Assembly (NCBI RefSeq): GCF_000373965.1 | Contig: NZ_KB892834.1 | Span: forward strand, 116,600-180,599 | Length of the DNA: 64,000 bases | Direction of reading: 5' to 3' | Source of the DNA: Uliginosibacterium gangwonense DSM 18521 | Lineage (GTDB): Bacteria; Pseudomonadota; Gammaproteobacteria; Burkholderiales; Rhodocyclaceae | In this document: piece by piece, positions 9,501 through 17,322 of the stretch | How positions within the stretch are numbered: position 1 is the stretch's first letter | Layout: the number at the start of each line of letters is the position of its first letter | Notes under the pieces: generated by a model | The model's database searches: none | What the model was told of the DNA's origin: nothing | Seen by the model: only the letters and a program-made list of their open reading frames with translations | Program-made: the position numbers and the translations under genes

Positions 9501-10530
9501 CGCCCGCAGGCAGCAGATTCATCTGTGCATCCACCACCAGCAATCCATAGTTGGGCAAAGGCTCACCGATGGTCACAGGCTCACCTGCATGCAACTCGGC
9601 CAGACTTGCCGATACGGTGCCTTCAGTCGGCCCGTAGGTATTGAATACCTGCCGCCCGGGGCACGCCCAACGCTCCACCAGTTCCTGCGGGCAACGCTCG
9701 CCCCCCAGGTTGATGATCCGCAGATCGGGTACGTCCTGGCCAAATAATGCCAACAGGGTAGGCACGGCATGGAGCACGTTGATACGCTGTGCCACCAGCG
9801 CACGCGGCAGTGCATCGGGGTCGGCGGTGATTTCACGCGGCGCGATCCACAGGCTTGCACCCACGAGGTAGGAGATCCAGATCTCCTCAAACGACATATC
9901 AAATGCAACCGAGAAGCCTTGGTACACGCGGTCGCCCTCGCGCACGCCCAGCACCGCATTCTCGCTACGCAGAAAATGGCAGATGGCCCCCTGGTTGATC
10001 GCCACCCCTTTGGGTTTGCCCGTCGAACCTGATGTATAGATCACATAGGCGGGGTGTTCGGTATGCACACCCTGGCGTCGCTGCAAAGCGCCGTCCACCG
10101 GGCGTTGCGCCAAATCCTCAGCCAGCCACACCGGGCATCCCGGTGTTTGCAGACCATCGGCCAAGGCAGCAGAGGTCACGATCCCGATGGCCCCGGCATC
10201 CTGCAGGCACACCTCGACCCGCTCGGCGGGAATATCCGCGTCACAAGGCAACCAAGCCGCCCCCGTTTTGGCAATGGCCAACTGGGCCACCAGCAATTCC
10301 ATACCACGCGGCATCCACAAACCGACAATCGCACCGCCACGCGCACCACGCTGCAACAGATGATGCGCCAGCACGTTGGCACGCGCATCAAGCTCCCCAT
10401 AACTCAAACACACATCACCCGCTTCCAGGGCAATAAGCTCAGGCACACGGCTTGCCGTAGCCTCAAAAACGTCTGCCAATACTTCTTCACGCAGCAAATC
10501 CGGGCGCACAGGCCCACGCAGAATGGTCAC
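6562..10530 (-). CDS. Pls/PosA-family one-module NRPS with membrane terminal domain
   Basis: 1322 residues. Residues 15-505 are an adenylation domain (YTSGSTGKPKG at 165, NTYGPTEG at 297, TGDLARIDEHGQ at 387, SGKIDRKTL at 492). Residues 520-590 are a carrier domain with Ser552 in LGGHSLL. From about 610 to the end come several hydrophobic segments and repeated left-handed beta-helix (hexapeptide) stretches. There is no condensation or thioesterase domain. This is the architecture and length of epsilon-poly-lysine synthetase Pls, whose terminal domain links amino acids at the membrane. A hand-aligned specificity code is D-M-E-H-N-G-T-V-S-K; the Glu at the third position recurs in codes for basic amino acids, so a cationic homopolymer is plausible but unproven. 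Confidence 0.9.
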   Translation of the reverse strand: MTILRGPVRPDLLREEVLADVFEATASRVPELIALEAGDVCLSYGELDARANVLAHHLLQRGARGGAIVGLWMPRGMELLVAQLAIAKTGAAWLPCDADIPAERVEVCLQDAGAIGIVTSAALADGLQTPGCPVWLAEDLAQRPVDGALQRRQGVHTEHPAYVIYTSGSTGKPKGVAINQGAICHFLRSENAVLGVREGDRVYQGFSVAFDMSFEEIWISYLVGASLWIAPREITADPDALPRALVAQRINVLHAVPTLLALFGQDVPDLRIINLGGERCPQELVERWACPGRQVFNTYGPTEGTVSASLAELHAGEPVTIGEPLPNYGLLVVDAQMNLLPAGETGELCIIGPGVAEGYLGRPELTAEKFLPNPWMSHPREPRLYRTGDLARIDEHGQIHCLGRADDQVKVRGFRVELGEIEAVLGKLLGNGTAAVVLKPIDGIEQLVAYYVSGDGEAPTVAKLRGGLREQLPPYMVPVHFELVEVIPRLTSGKIDRKTLAARPLGEREQGAGGDTPDDAIEEALFAMLARYFPGQAIYRSQDFFDDLGGHSLLAARLVSALRADPRFVQMTVHDIYHQRKIGLIAVAMRGRQAQKSVPQQAFVDAPAWRRLSCGLAQLMALPFMICLHIMNWLSPFFTYHFFTGDPGDSIVFATFASVVVFLGAHLFSLGVSVLASRVLMRGIAAGRYPLWGLTYFRWWLADRLHHVAPAYLLSGSSLYNNYLRAMGAKIGHDVVIGSITIRQPHLLEIGDGASIGSTTHLENVRVERGMMVVGAIKIGAEGYVGSYAVMQGNTEIADYGHLDSLSSLSDGQRIGQAEVWDGAPARKLRMVREGELPARPAVSRLRLYAEYWYFMFGSALTSVLFFLPLFPAFMLIDALEGSVLAPSLEGNGYVVSALEYAVLALPASAVLIVSTALIAAAIRWIVLPRLSAGSWPVHSGIYCRKWIANQIQVASLHVLHGVYATVYAPFWYRLLGAKIGKGAEISTAMGVVPDMLTLGDDTFIADAVMLGDEQVDGGWMSLDYTVVGNRSFVGNGAYVPDGTTLPEDVLIGVQSKAPPSESLHKGETWVGSPPLLLPSRETLAGFPESVTFRPSVWRRIGRGLVEAMRILFPLSLIIGAGYVIVLNVMPIAANERWWTLLIHLALSGLYYGVGCFLFVVVLKWLLIGRYKPRAAPMWTPFVWISEALTNLYESIAVPNFLEFLRGTPMLPLVLRLLGVKTGKAVYMDTTDVTEFDCVSIGDHAELNAWSGPQTHLFEDRIMKIGRVVIGKRVTINARATVLYDAEVGDGAVLGPLTLVMKGERIPAETAWTGSPAQPWQR

Positions 10531-10642
10531 AATCTTCCTTCATGCACAATACAATGCCCACTGTGTGAGCCGATGGCCGATTCTAACGAATCCCGCCACC
10601 TGTGTTGCACCAAATGTCGCAAAAGGGCAGGATCGCCGGTAC

Positions 10643-10672
10643 TTGCATCGGACAGCAAGATAAGCTTACAAT
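10643..10672 (+). promoter_or_regulatory. Putative promoter of tRNA-Gly
   Basis: TTGCAT at 10643-10648 and TACAAT at 10667-10672, 18 bases apart, end 9 bases before the mature tRNA 5' end. Position and match suit a sigma70 tRNA promoter. Confidence 0.5.
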
Positions 10673-10681
10673 GAACGACTC

Positions 10682-10755
10682 GCGGGCGTCGTATAATGGT
10701 AATACCCTAGCTTCCCAAGCTAGAGCCGAGGGTTCGATTCCCTTCGCCCGCTCCA
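10682..10755 (+). tRNA. tRNA-Gly(CCC)
   Basis: 74 nt including an encoded CCA. The acceptor arms GCGGGCG and CGCCCGC pair fully. The anticodon stem CTAGC/GCTAG encloses the loop TTCCCAA, giving anticodon CCC, which reads GGG. The T arm contains GGTTCGATTCC. A promoter-like sequence lies just upstream and a rho-independent terminator follows. Confidence 0.97.
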
Positions 10756-10770
10756 AGAATTCCGCTGCAC

Positions 10771-10802
10771 AAAAAAGCCAAGCTCACATGCTTGGCTTTT
10801 TT
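10771..10802 (+). terminator. Rho-independent terminator after tRNA-Gly
   Basis: A perfect hairpin (AAGCCAAGC / GCTTGGCTT with a 6-base loop) is followed by a run of T; the A-run on the left side makes it usable on both strands. Confidence 0.9.
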
Positions 10803-10849
10803 GCTGTCTGGCCGCTACAAGTTACAGCAGAATCAAGACGCCCACCTCG

Positions 10850-11107
10850 CTATTGACATACACAGTCATATTCAAAATAACGACCCTTCGTCGTCAACGG
10901 CCCTTTTCCCTTCAGCCGAGATCCTTTGCCTACCTCGGCGCATCGTCGCTCACAGGCCTCACTCCGAGAAATGGGTGCGGGCAAAAAATGAGCAAGCACC
11001 AGCGTGACAACCGGGATAATCAAAAACACACTTGTGATTATGAGCTTTAGCCTAATGGGGACCTTAACGGTCGCTGTATTTGCTTTATGCATATTTTGTT
11101 TGCGCAT
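10850..11107 (-). CDS. Small membrane-anchored Cys-containing protein, unknown
   Basis: 85 residues with a basic N-terminus, one hydrophobic segment at about 20-42, and a polar C-terminal part carrying four cysteines at 52, 56, 82 and 84. The CxxxC and CxC spacing suggests two disulfides or a metal site outside the membrane. I do not recognise a family. The hydrophobic segment and ordered cysteines argue for a real gene, but the ribosome binding site is weak (GGGCGG), and a second ATG lies five codons in. It faces the tRNA-Gly terminator. Confidence 0.45.
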   Translation of the reverse strand: MRKQNMHKANTATVKVPIRLKLIITSVFLIIPVVTLVLAHFLPAPISRSEACERRCAEVGKGSRLKGKGPLTTKGRYFEYDCVCQ

Positions 11108-11486
11108 GTTAGCTACCGCCCACTTCTGGCTGAACCCAATCTATTGATATTGCTCTCGCATCGCGCCCCCGTCAAACCTCACTTCGGTGGCAGATTCAAC
11201 CGTTGGAACCACCGCCTGCGGCCCAATTCCCTGGACACACAAGAACTTCGAACAACCACACTTGGCTTCGCATTATCGAAGCCCCACTCCACCAGTCCGT
11301 ACAAACTCTTGACCAGCACTTTGAACAGAAATCGACAACATGGGTGACGCGATGTCTGGTGAAAAGACGGAATAGCCAACAGACAGTCAACTTGAAGACA
11401 TCCGGCGAAGTGGCAAGTCGATTTCAAATGAAAACCATGGGGCAATTCTGCATGGGAATCGGTATTCAATTTGAAGGAGTCATGCA
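11108..11486. other. Intergenic stretch without a convincing gene
   Basis: About 380 bases with only short open frames that lack family features. The right end carries AAGGAG at 11474-11479, the ribosome binding site of the next gene. Confidence 0.5.
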
Positions 11487-12041
11487 ATGGGCACGCGTTA
11501 TCGGATTTTATTCAGGGGCACAATTCAAGAAGGCTACGATGTTGCGTTGGTACGCAAACTTGCGGCCTTTCGCCTCAACGCATCACTTGCAAAGATTGAG
11601 CGCCTGTTCACCGGGCAAAAGGTCTTCATCAAAGGCGGCCTTCCCAACGAGGAAATCGCCAATCAGTATGTTGCCGAGTTTGCCAAACTCGGCATGATCG
11701 TGTGGGCAGAACCTGAACCTCAGACCGAAAAACCCCATGCCATGACCACACCGACTTCCGTCAAAGCTGAAAGTCAAGGTGTGTTTGCGCTGGGTTCAGG
11801 TTATCTGGCTCATCCTGCCGCAGACCACAAGAAATGCGAGAAATGTCCTGTTCATACCACGCAAGTAGCAGGAGAGGCGCTTTATCCACAAAAGACAACG
11901 CCTAACGTTGCGTTGGCAGAGCAGATATTGAGCCTTAGGACATCGCTTGACAAACTGCAACGCGCCCGTGAATCAGGTATGCATATGAGTGCATTGCGAC
12001 GGGGCGGCATTTGGCCTGAAAGCAAGAATGCACCGTGCTAA
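11487..12041 (+). CDS. Hypothetical protein with N-terminal 70-residue domain and CxxCxxH motif
   Basis: 184 residues, soluble. Residues 1-73 (RYRILFRGTIQEGYDV, LFTGQKVFIKGGLPNEE, YVAEFAKLGM) resemble a small domain I have seen at the N-terminus of uncharacterised proteobacterial membrane proteins, where it often precedes a transmembrane region; here none follows. Cys117, Cys120 and His123 could bind metal. The C-terminal third is helical. AAGGAG sits 7 bases before the ATG, which decides the start. Function unknown. Confidence 0.7.
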   Translation: MGTRYRILFRGTIQEGYDVALVRKLAAFRLNASLAKIERLFTGQKVFIKGGLPNEEIANQYVAEFAKLGMIVWAEPEPQTEKPHAMTTPTSVKAESQGVFALGSGYLAHPAADHKKCEKCPVHTTQVAGEALYPQKTTPNVALAEQILSLRTSLDKLQRARESGMHMSALRRGGIWPESKNAPC

Positions 12042-12058
12042 GCACGGCAGACTGGATA

Positions 12059-12094
12059 CTTGTCGTCTCCGCCGGGGATGACGGAGACGACAAG
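12059..12094. terminator. Perfect 13-bp inverted repeat between convergent genes
   Basis: The arms CTTGTCGTCTCCG (12059-12071) and its exact complement (12082-12094) flank a 10-base loop. It lies between two converging genes, where a bidirectional stop is expected, but no T-run follows on either side, so it may be a Rho-dependent or mRNA-stabilising hairpin. Confidence 0.6.
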
Positions 12095-12102
12095 CCTGGT
12101 GA

Positions 12103-14517
12103 TCAAGCAGAACCAAGCGACACGGTGAGAACGCGCCATTCACTCGTGATGACGTCTGCAAGCAGCGTTGCAGCCTTGACTTGAACCGCACGGATTTCAT
12201 GCTTGGGCAGAAGTAGGTTGATTGCCGCGCCGGGGGTGGCATAATCGCCCGTGTAGTTCAGTTCCAGGGTAATGGTCGTGGCATCAGCCATGACATGGAT
12301 TTTCCAGAGCCCGAAGTGTTGTGAACGATAGTTCTGGCTTTCGCCATCATCTTCAAAGAACTCGTCGCTGAAGGCCCCAGTCCCCAGGGGTGGGAAAACC
12401 GCGAAACCGCGCTGCTCTTCATGCGACGGAGCAAAGTGCCTTTCCGCAAGGTCAAGCGGGATGGCGCTGGCTTCCCGCACGAGTAGCGGTGGGCGGTCCC
12501 ATGGCGCAGGCAGCGTAATGGTCTGCCCGCCCAGGAAATGGTCGCCACTCCAATAGTCATACCAGTAGCCACTCTCCGGCAGATATACCTTTCTCTCGCG
12601 CTGTCCGGGTTCGACAACCGATGCCACCAGCAACTTGGCGCCGAGCATCATGTCGTCATTTTCTTCAAAGCACTTGTCATCGTGCGGAAACTCATAGAAG
12701 GTCGGACAGATCATCGGCTCGAAACGGGTGTGCGAGCGCCACAGCAAATCGTACAGATAAGGGGTGAGGCGGTAGCGGAGCTTGATCAGGCTGCGGATAT
12801 GCGCGGTGATTTCCGGATACATCCAGGGTTCGTTGACGGTCTTGTCATCGTTCCAGGAATGGATGCTGAAGCGCGGCAGAAAAATCCCGTGTTGTACCCA
12901 TCGCAAGAAGAGTTCAGGCTCTGGCGCCGGGCCAGCAAAGCCACCGATATCGTGGCCGGTGTTCGACACCCCGGAGATTGCCAGACTCAACCCCATGCGG
13001 ATGTTGTAGCGCAGCGTCTCCCAGGACGTGAAGTTGTCGCCAGACCAGGTTTGCACATAACGCTGCATCCCGGCAGCCCCGGAACGCGAGATCAGGAAAG
13101 GACGCTTGCCGGGCGCATGTGCGCTTTGTGCCTGATGTGATGCCATCAACATCAGCATGGTTTGCAGTGGCTTGGCTTCGCGGGCCCGCCGAGGCGTGCC
13201 GAATCCATGAGCGAGAGGCTGGTCACTCCAGATCTCGAACTCGTTGTTGTCGTTCCAGGTGGATGAGATGCCGTACTTGAGCAGCGCCTCAGTCACGCTG
13301 GCTTTCCACCAGTCGAAGGTATGCGGATTGGTAAAATCGAGATAGGAACCTGTTTCGTCCCAGAATTGAACTTGGGCAGGGGTACCATCTGGATTACGCA
13401 CAAAGAGTCCGGCTGCAGTGGCCTCGTCATAGCGGGGGTGATCTCGCAGCAGGCAGGGCTTGATGTTGGCACAGAGTCTTACACCATGCTCCAGATAGTG
13501 GCGGGCAAAGCCCTCTGGATCGGGGAACTTATCCTGATTCCAATTAAATACATAGCGCTTGGCACCGATAGAGGTATAGCCCGATGACAGGTGGAAGGAA
13601 TCACATGGAATATCGTGCTTCGTGCAACCCTCCAGAAACTCGTTCATCCGCTCCTGCGCGTTGGGTGCGTCGGTATAGGTCATGGTAGAGCCTGAATAAC
13701 CCAGCCCCCATTTGGGTGAGAACGTGGGGCGGCCGGTCATCCATGTATAGCGCTGTGATACCTCGGCAGGGGTCGGCCCTGCGACGAAGTAGTAATCGAG
13801 GTCGCCATAGTCAGCGCAGAAATAACGATAGTGCCCGTGGTAGTTGTCCAGCTCGCGCCCCATGTCGAAAGTACAGTCCGACAGGGTGTCATAGAACAAG
13901 CCGAAGGCAACTTTCTGCTGGCGTTTCCAAGTCAGGTAAAACGGAATATGCTTGTACAGTGGATCGGTTGTACGGGCACTATAGCCCATGGGGTCAAGGT
14001 TGCACATGCGATAGCTCTTGCCCAGGCGATTGGCTTCGCCGGCCCGCTCCCCCAGGCCGAAATACATTTCGTCAGCTTCGCGCTTGAGGTAGTGGTAGAC
14101 CTTCTCATCCCACCAGCCAAAGTTGTAGCCCTGCGTTGCGCGATCACTGGCAACAAGCTGCCATGCGCCGTGGGCATACACCCGCCATTGGCAGAACAGA
14201 CCATCCAGACGAATTGTCAGGCGGACTTTCTTCGTCATGACACCGAGGCTCTCTGCCGTATGCTCAAAATGAAAGGCAGGTAGGCTGAATCCGCTGAGGT
14301 CGAAGCGGTCTCGCCCACTCACGGCCACATCTTCCTGGCCGGGTGCAATCGCCCATGTTTTGGGGAAGCGAAGGGTTCCGCCGGGTAACACCATCACCCG
14401 GATGATGTCTTCCTCCAGCACAAAAACGTGCGCAAGATGACCTTCCGGGCTTGCCAGTACGAGGTGATTGCCTTCACCGGACTGCAGAGAAAACAGGGGA
14501 GGGTTTGACATTGACAT
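12103..14517 (-). CDS. Glycoside hydrolase family 31 (alpha-glucosidase/alpha-xylosidase type)
   Basis: 804 residues, no signal peptide, so probably cytoplasmic. The GH31 nucleophile is Asp423 in WNDNNEFEIW and the acid/base is Asp523 in HDIGGFAG. An N-terminal beta-sandwich precedes the barrel and two beta domains follow. Family members cleave terminal alpha-glucose, alpha-xylose or related sugars; the exact substrate is not readable. The ATG at 14517 has GGAAG 11 bases upstream; a second ATG follows two codons later. It lies 94 bases downstream of a sugar-acid-type MFS transporter, under a divergent LacI-type regulator, so it likely processes an imported oligosaccharide. Confidence 0.93.
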   Translation of the reverse strand: MSMSNPPLFSLQSGEGNHLVLASPEGHLAHVFVLEEDIIRVMVLPGGTLRFPKTWAIAPGQEDVAVSGRDRFDLSGFSLPAFHFEHTAESLGVMTKKVRLTIRLDGLFCQWRVYAHGAWQLVASDRATQGYNFGWWDEKVYHYLKREADEMYFGLGERAGEANRLGKSYRMCNLDPMGYSARTTDPLYKHIPFYLTWKRQQKVAFGLFYDTLSDCTFDMGRELDNYHGHYRYFCADYGDLDYYFVAGPTPAEVSQRYTWMTGRPTFSPKWGLGYSGSTMTYTDAPNAQERMNEFLEGCTKHDIPCDSFHLSSGYTSIGAKRYVFNWNQDKFPDPEGFARHYLEHGVRLCANIKPCLLRDHPRYDEATAAGLFVRNPDGTPAQVQFWDETGSYLDFTNPHTFDWWKASVTEALLKYGISSTWNDNNEFEIWSDQPLAHGFGTPRRAREAKPLQTMLMLMASHQAQSAHAPGKRPFLISRSGAAGMQRYVQTWSGDNFTSWETLRYNIRMGLSLAISGVSNTGHDIGGFAGPAPEPELFLRWVQHGIFLPRFSIHSWNDDKTVNEPWMYPEITAHIRSLIKLRYRLTPYLYDLLWRSHTRFEPMICPTFYEFPHDDKCFEENDDMMLGAKLLVASVVEPGQRERKVYLPESGYWYDYWSGDHFLGGQTITLPAPWDRPPLLVREASAIPLDLAERHFAPSHEEQRGFAVFPPLGTGAFSDEFFEDDGESQNYRSQHFGLWKIHVMADATTITLELNYTGDYATPGAAINLLLPKHEIRAVQVKAATLLADVITSEWRVLTVSLGSA

Positions 14518-14611
14518 GTTAATATTTTCTTCCGGCACTCGGAGGTGCCTGATAGGCAGGCTGAGAGGGAGTCCCTGCCATCCCAAGGAATGACAGGGGT
14601 ATTTTTCAGGT

Positions 14612-15868
14612 TCAGGCGTTCACCGACTCGCGGTTACGCAACAGGGAAACGACGATGATGGCGCCCAGGATGTCGAAAACCGTCAGGCATACGAACAGTG
14701 GGTTGTAGCCAATCTTGGAGGCCAGCGCACCCACCACCAGGGAGAACGAAAGGCCACCAATCCAGGACACCATCCCGGTCATGCCGTTCGCAGTCGCCAA
14801 TTCATTGGGCTTGAAGACATCGGTGGACAATGTGTTGAGCAATGCCGATATCATTTGGTGTGCAAAACCGCCCAGGCAGAATAATGCGATTGCGCTGTAG
14901 GGGCTGCTGACCAGGCCGATGCAGCCTGGGCCGATCATGCATACGGCCCCCAGCACCACCCCGGCAATGCGTGAATTGATCAGCTTGAACTGGAAGTGTT
15001 TCATGAAGAAGGGAGAGAGATAACCGCCAAGAATCCCGCCAAGATCCGCCGTCAGGAAAGGGAGCCAGGCAAACAATGCGATCTGCTTGATATCCATGCC
15101 GCGCTCGGTCGATAGGTAAAGCGGAATCCAGAAACTGAAGGTCTGCCATGCGGGTTCGGCAAGGAAACGGGGCAGCGCGATGGCCCAGAATGTCCTGGTG
15201 AACACGATATCCTTGAGCGCAGGTTTTTTCTGGGTCACCGGCTGGGCAACTTGGCCGCTCAGGATGTAATCAAGCTCGGATTCGCTGATCAGCGCGTGTT
15301 CCTTTGGCGAGCGATAACAGAAATACCACAGGGCGGCCCAGGCCAAGCCCATGATGCCGGGCACCACAAACGCCCAGCGCCAGGAGCTTTGCAGCGCCAC
15401 GAAAATGATCAGTGGCGGGGCCAGCATGGCGCCCAGCGAGGTGCCCGCGTTAAACCAACCGACGGCGACCGAACGCTCCTTGGCTGGAAACCATTCTCCA
15501 ACGGCCTTGATACCCGATGGAATGGCGGCCGCCTCGTTCAACCCGAGCAAACCCCGGAAGAACGCAAGCCCCTGCCAGCTATTGGCCGCAGAATGCAAAA
15601 TGGATGCGAGCGACCAAAACACAGCAAACAATGCAAAACCGACTTTAAGGCCCAGGAAGTCGATAATGTAACCGCACACAGGTTGCATCACGGTGTAGGC
15701 CAGTTGGAATGCGCCAACCACGTAGGAATATTCCTGCGTCGTAAAGTGTAGCGTCTCCTTCAACTGCGGGGCCATGACCCCTAACGAGTTGCGCGCCAGA
15801 TAGTTGATGATGGTGCCCAGGCAAATCAGCCCGATGATCCACCAGCGTAGTCCCTTGAGTTGTTTCAT
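14612..15868 (-). CDS. MFS transporter, anion:cation symporter (ExuT-like) family
   Basis: 418 residues with about 12 transmembrane helices. The start LRWWIIGLICLGTIINYLAR and FFRGLLGLNEAAAIPSGIKA are typical of hexuronate/glucarate transporters of the ACS family. It should import an organic anion, often a uronic acid, with protons. The ATG at 15868 begins the conserved region; an upstream frame adds 26 unconserved residues. It is the first gene of a two-gene operon with the GH31 enzyme and is divergent from the LacI-type regulator. Confidence 0.9.
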   Translation of the reverse strand: MKQLKGLRWWIIGLICLGTIINYLARNSLGVMAPQLKETLHFTTQEYSYVVGAFQLAYTVMQPVCGYIIDFLGLKVGFALFAVFWSLASILHSAANSWQGLAFFRGLLGLNEAAAIPSGIKAVGEWFPAKERSVAVGWFNAGTSLGAMLAPPLIIFVALQSSWRWAFVVPGIMGLAWAALWYFCYRSPKEHALISESELDYILSGQVAQPVTQKKPALKDIVFTRTFWAIALPRFLAEPAWQTFSFWIPLYLSTERGMDIKQIALFAWLPFLTADLGGILGGYLSPFFMKHFQFKLINSRIAGVVLGAVCMIGPGCIGLVSSPYSAIALFCLGGFAHQMISALLNTLSTDVFKPNELATANGMTGMVSWIGGLSFSLVVGALASKIGYNPLFVCLTVFDILGAIIVVSLLRNRESVNA

Positions 15869-16004
15869 TATTGCCGCCGTTTGATCGAGAAGTAAAAAAG
15901 TGCCGCCAGGCATTTGAAAAAGGCTTCGGGATGACCGGCGTTCCAATTGAAACTATGGCAAGTCCAAAAGTAGTGCCCTCCTGCCATGCCCGCAATCAGA
16001 ATCT

Positions 16005-16020
16005 ATGCAATTTTTTGCAT
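16005..16020. promoter_or_regulatory. LacI-family operator, copy 1
   Basis: ATGCAATTTTTTGCAT: 6-bp half sites ATGCAA/TTGCAT form a perfect dyad around TTTT. A TATAAT hexamer starts at its last base (16020-16025). It lies in the divergent control region of the MFS gene and the regulator gene. Confidence 0.75.
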
Positions 16021-16080
16021 ATAATGAACAAATGACCACATATGAATTACTATCTATCTGAAGTGGTGCAAGTTATTTTC

Positions 16081-16096
16081 ATGCAATTCTTTGCAT
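16081..16096. promoter_or_regulatory. LacI-family operator, copy 2
   Basis: ATGCAATTCTTTGCAT has the same half sites as copy 1, with the centres 76 bp apart, about seven helical turns, compatible with looping. It ends 25 bases before the regulator start codon, which suggests autoregulation. Confidence 0.75.
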
Positions 16097-16121
16097 AAGT
16101 AGTTTCCCTTAGAGGTGGAAC

Positions 16122-17198
16122 ATGAACAGCAGATTGAAGGTTCGGGAGATTGCAGAACAGACGGGGCTATCGACCAGCACTGTGTCTCGGGTACTGAGCG
16201 GCAAATCCAACACAAGCGCCCAAGCCAAGCAGAGGGTGCTGGCGTGCGCCAAGCAGCAAGGCATCCTGAGCAACATCACGGATGGGCGCCTGCTTTTTAA
16301 CACCCTGACCATCTTTGCCCCCGCCCGTGCATTTGATTTGCGCACGGACATTTTCTATTATAAAGTCATAGAAAGCATACAAGCAGCAGTGTCGGGGAAT
16401 GACGTAAGAATTTCCTGTTGTGGCATTGAGGAGACTGATAGCGATGCTCCGCTATTCCTGAAAAAGATCAACGCCCCTGGTTGTGAAGCCGCCATCCTCA
16501 TCGGCATTGACGACCCGCGTATCCATGAAATTGCCGCAGATATCGGCAAACCATGCGTGCTGATCAACGGGAGAGACAACAGCATGCGGCTGGATGTCGT
16601 CTCCCCGGATCATCAACTGATCGGAGAATTCGCGGCCAACTACCTTGTCGAGCAGGGGCACCGCGACATCCTGGTCCTTATGTGCCTGCGCCGCAGCACC
16701 ATGGAACGCCGCCTGCGTGGCATCAAGGATGCGCTTGCCCAGCACGGTATTCCATTCGACGACAACCTCAATCTGGTGGCCACCACCGGCTTTGGTGCCG
16801 CCGAGGCCCGCGAAGCCATTTCAGAATACCTCTCGCAGTCTCCTGGCCCACACAGGCCGGACGCGATGCTTGTCGGCGGGGATTTTCTGGCAATGGGCGC
16901 AATGGAAGCGCTACGAGAAAGAGGCCTCGCCGTTCCCGCAGACATATCGATCATGAGCATGGACAGCATCAATCTATCCGACATTCATGATGTTCCGCTG
17001 ACGGTCGTAAAAGTCCCCCGTGACGACCTTGGCCGCGAAGCCATCCGGCTTTTGCAGCGGCGGATTACGCATCCCGATTTGCCCCCATGCAGCGTGTTGC
17101 TCAATGGCCACCTGGTGGTGCGAAGCTCCGTCAAACGCCTGCCGCAACGCAAGCAAGCGGCTGTTGTGAGCAGCCGTGATCACGGCCTGTATGAGTGA
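16122..17198 (+). CDS. LacI-family transcriptional regulator
   Basis: 358 residues. The helix-turn-helix is at 7-28 (VREIAEQTGLSTSTVSRVLSGK), followed by a periplasmic-binding-like ligand domain from about 62 to 340 that ends in the usual dimer region. The hinge helix is unusual: where family members read YxPNxxAR, this one has ILSNITDGRL, lacking Pro and Ala-Arg. That fits the two operators, which lack the usual central CG. It probably represses the divergent MFS-GH31 operon and itself. GAGGTGG sits just before the ATG. Confidence 0.93.
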   Translation: MNSRLKVREIAEQTGLSTSTVSRVLSGKSNTSAQAKQRVLACAKQQGILSNITDGRLLFNTLTIFAPARAFDLRTDIFYYKVIESIQAAVSGNDVRISCCGIEETDSDAPLFLKKINAPGCEAAILIGIDDPRIHEIAADIGKPCVLINGRDNSMRLDVVSPDHQLIGEFAANYLVEQGHRDILVLMCLRRSTMERRLRGIKDALAQHGIPFDDNLNLVATTGFGAAEAREAISEYLSQSPGPHRPDAMLVGGDFLAMGAMEALRERGLAVPADISIMSMDSINLSDIHDVPLTVVKVPRDDLGREAIRLLQRRITHPDLPPCSVLLNGHLVVRSSVKRLPQRKQAAVVSSRDHGLYE

Positions 17199-17322
17199 TC
17201 ACTGCCGGGCCATCACAAATCTATAACCTCTCCCGACTATGCTGACCCCGATCTTTCAACATGATACGTGCAAGGCATCGGCTTGCCGCTGTATCGCTTT
17301 TTGCCTGATAAGGGGGACATTG

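Noticed and set aside
11179-11487. 102-codon minus-strand frame
   Set aside because: No motif or ribosome binding site, and it runs into the leader of the next gene.
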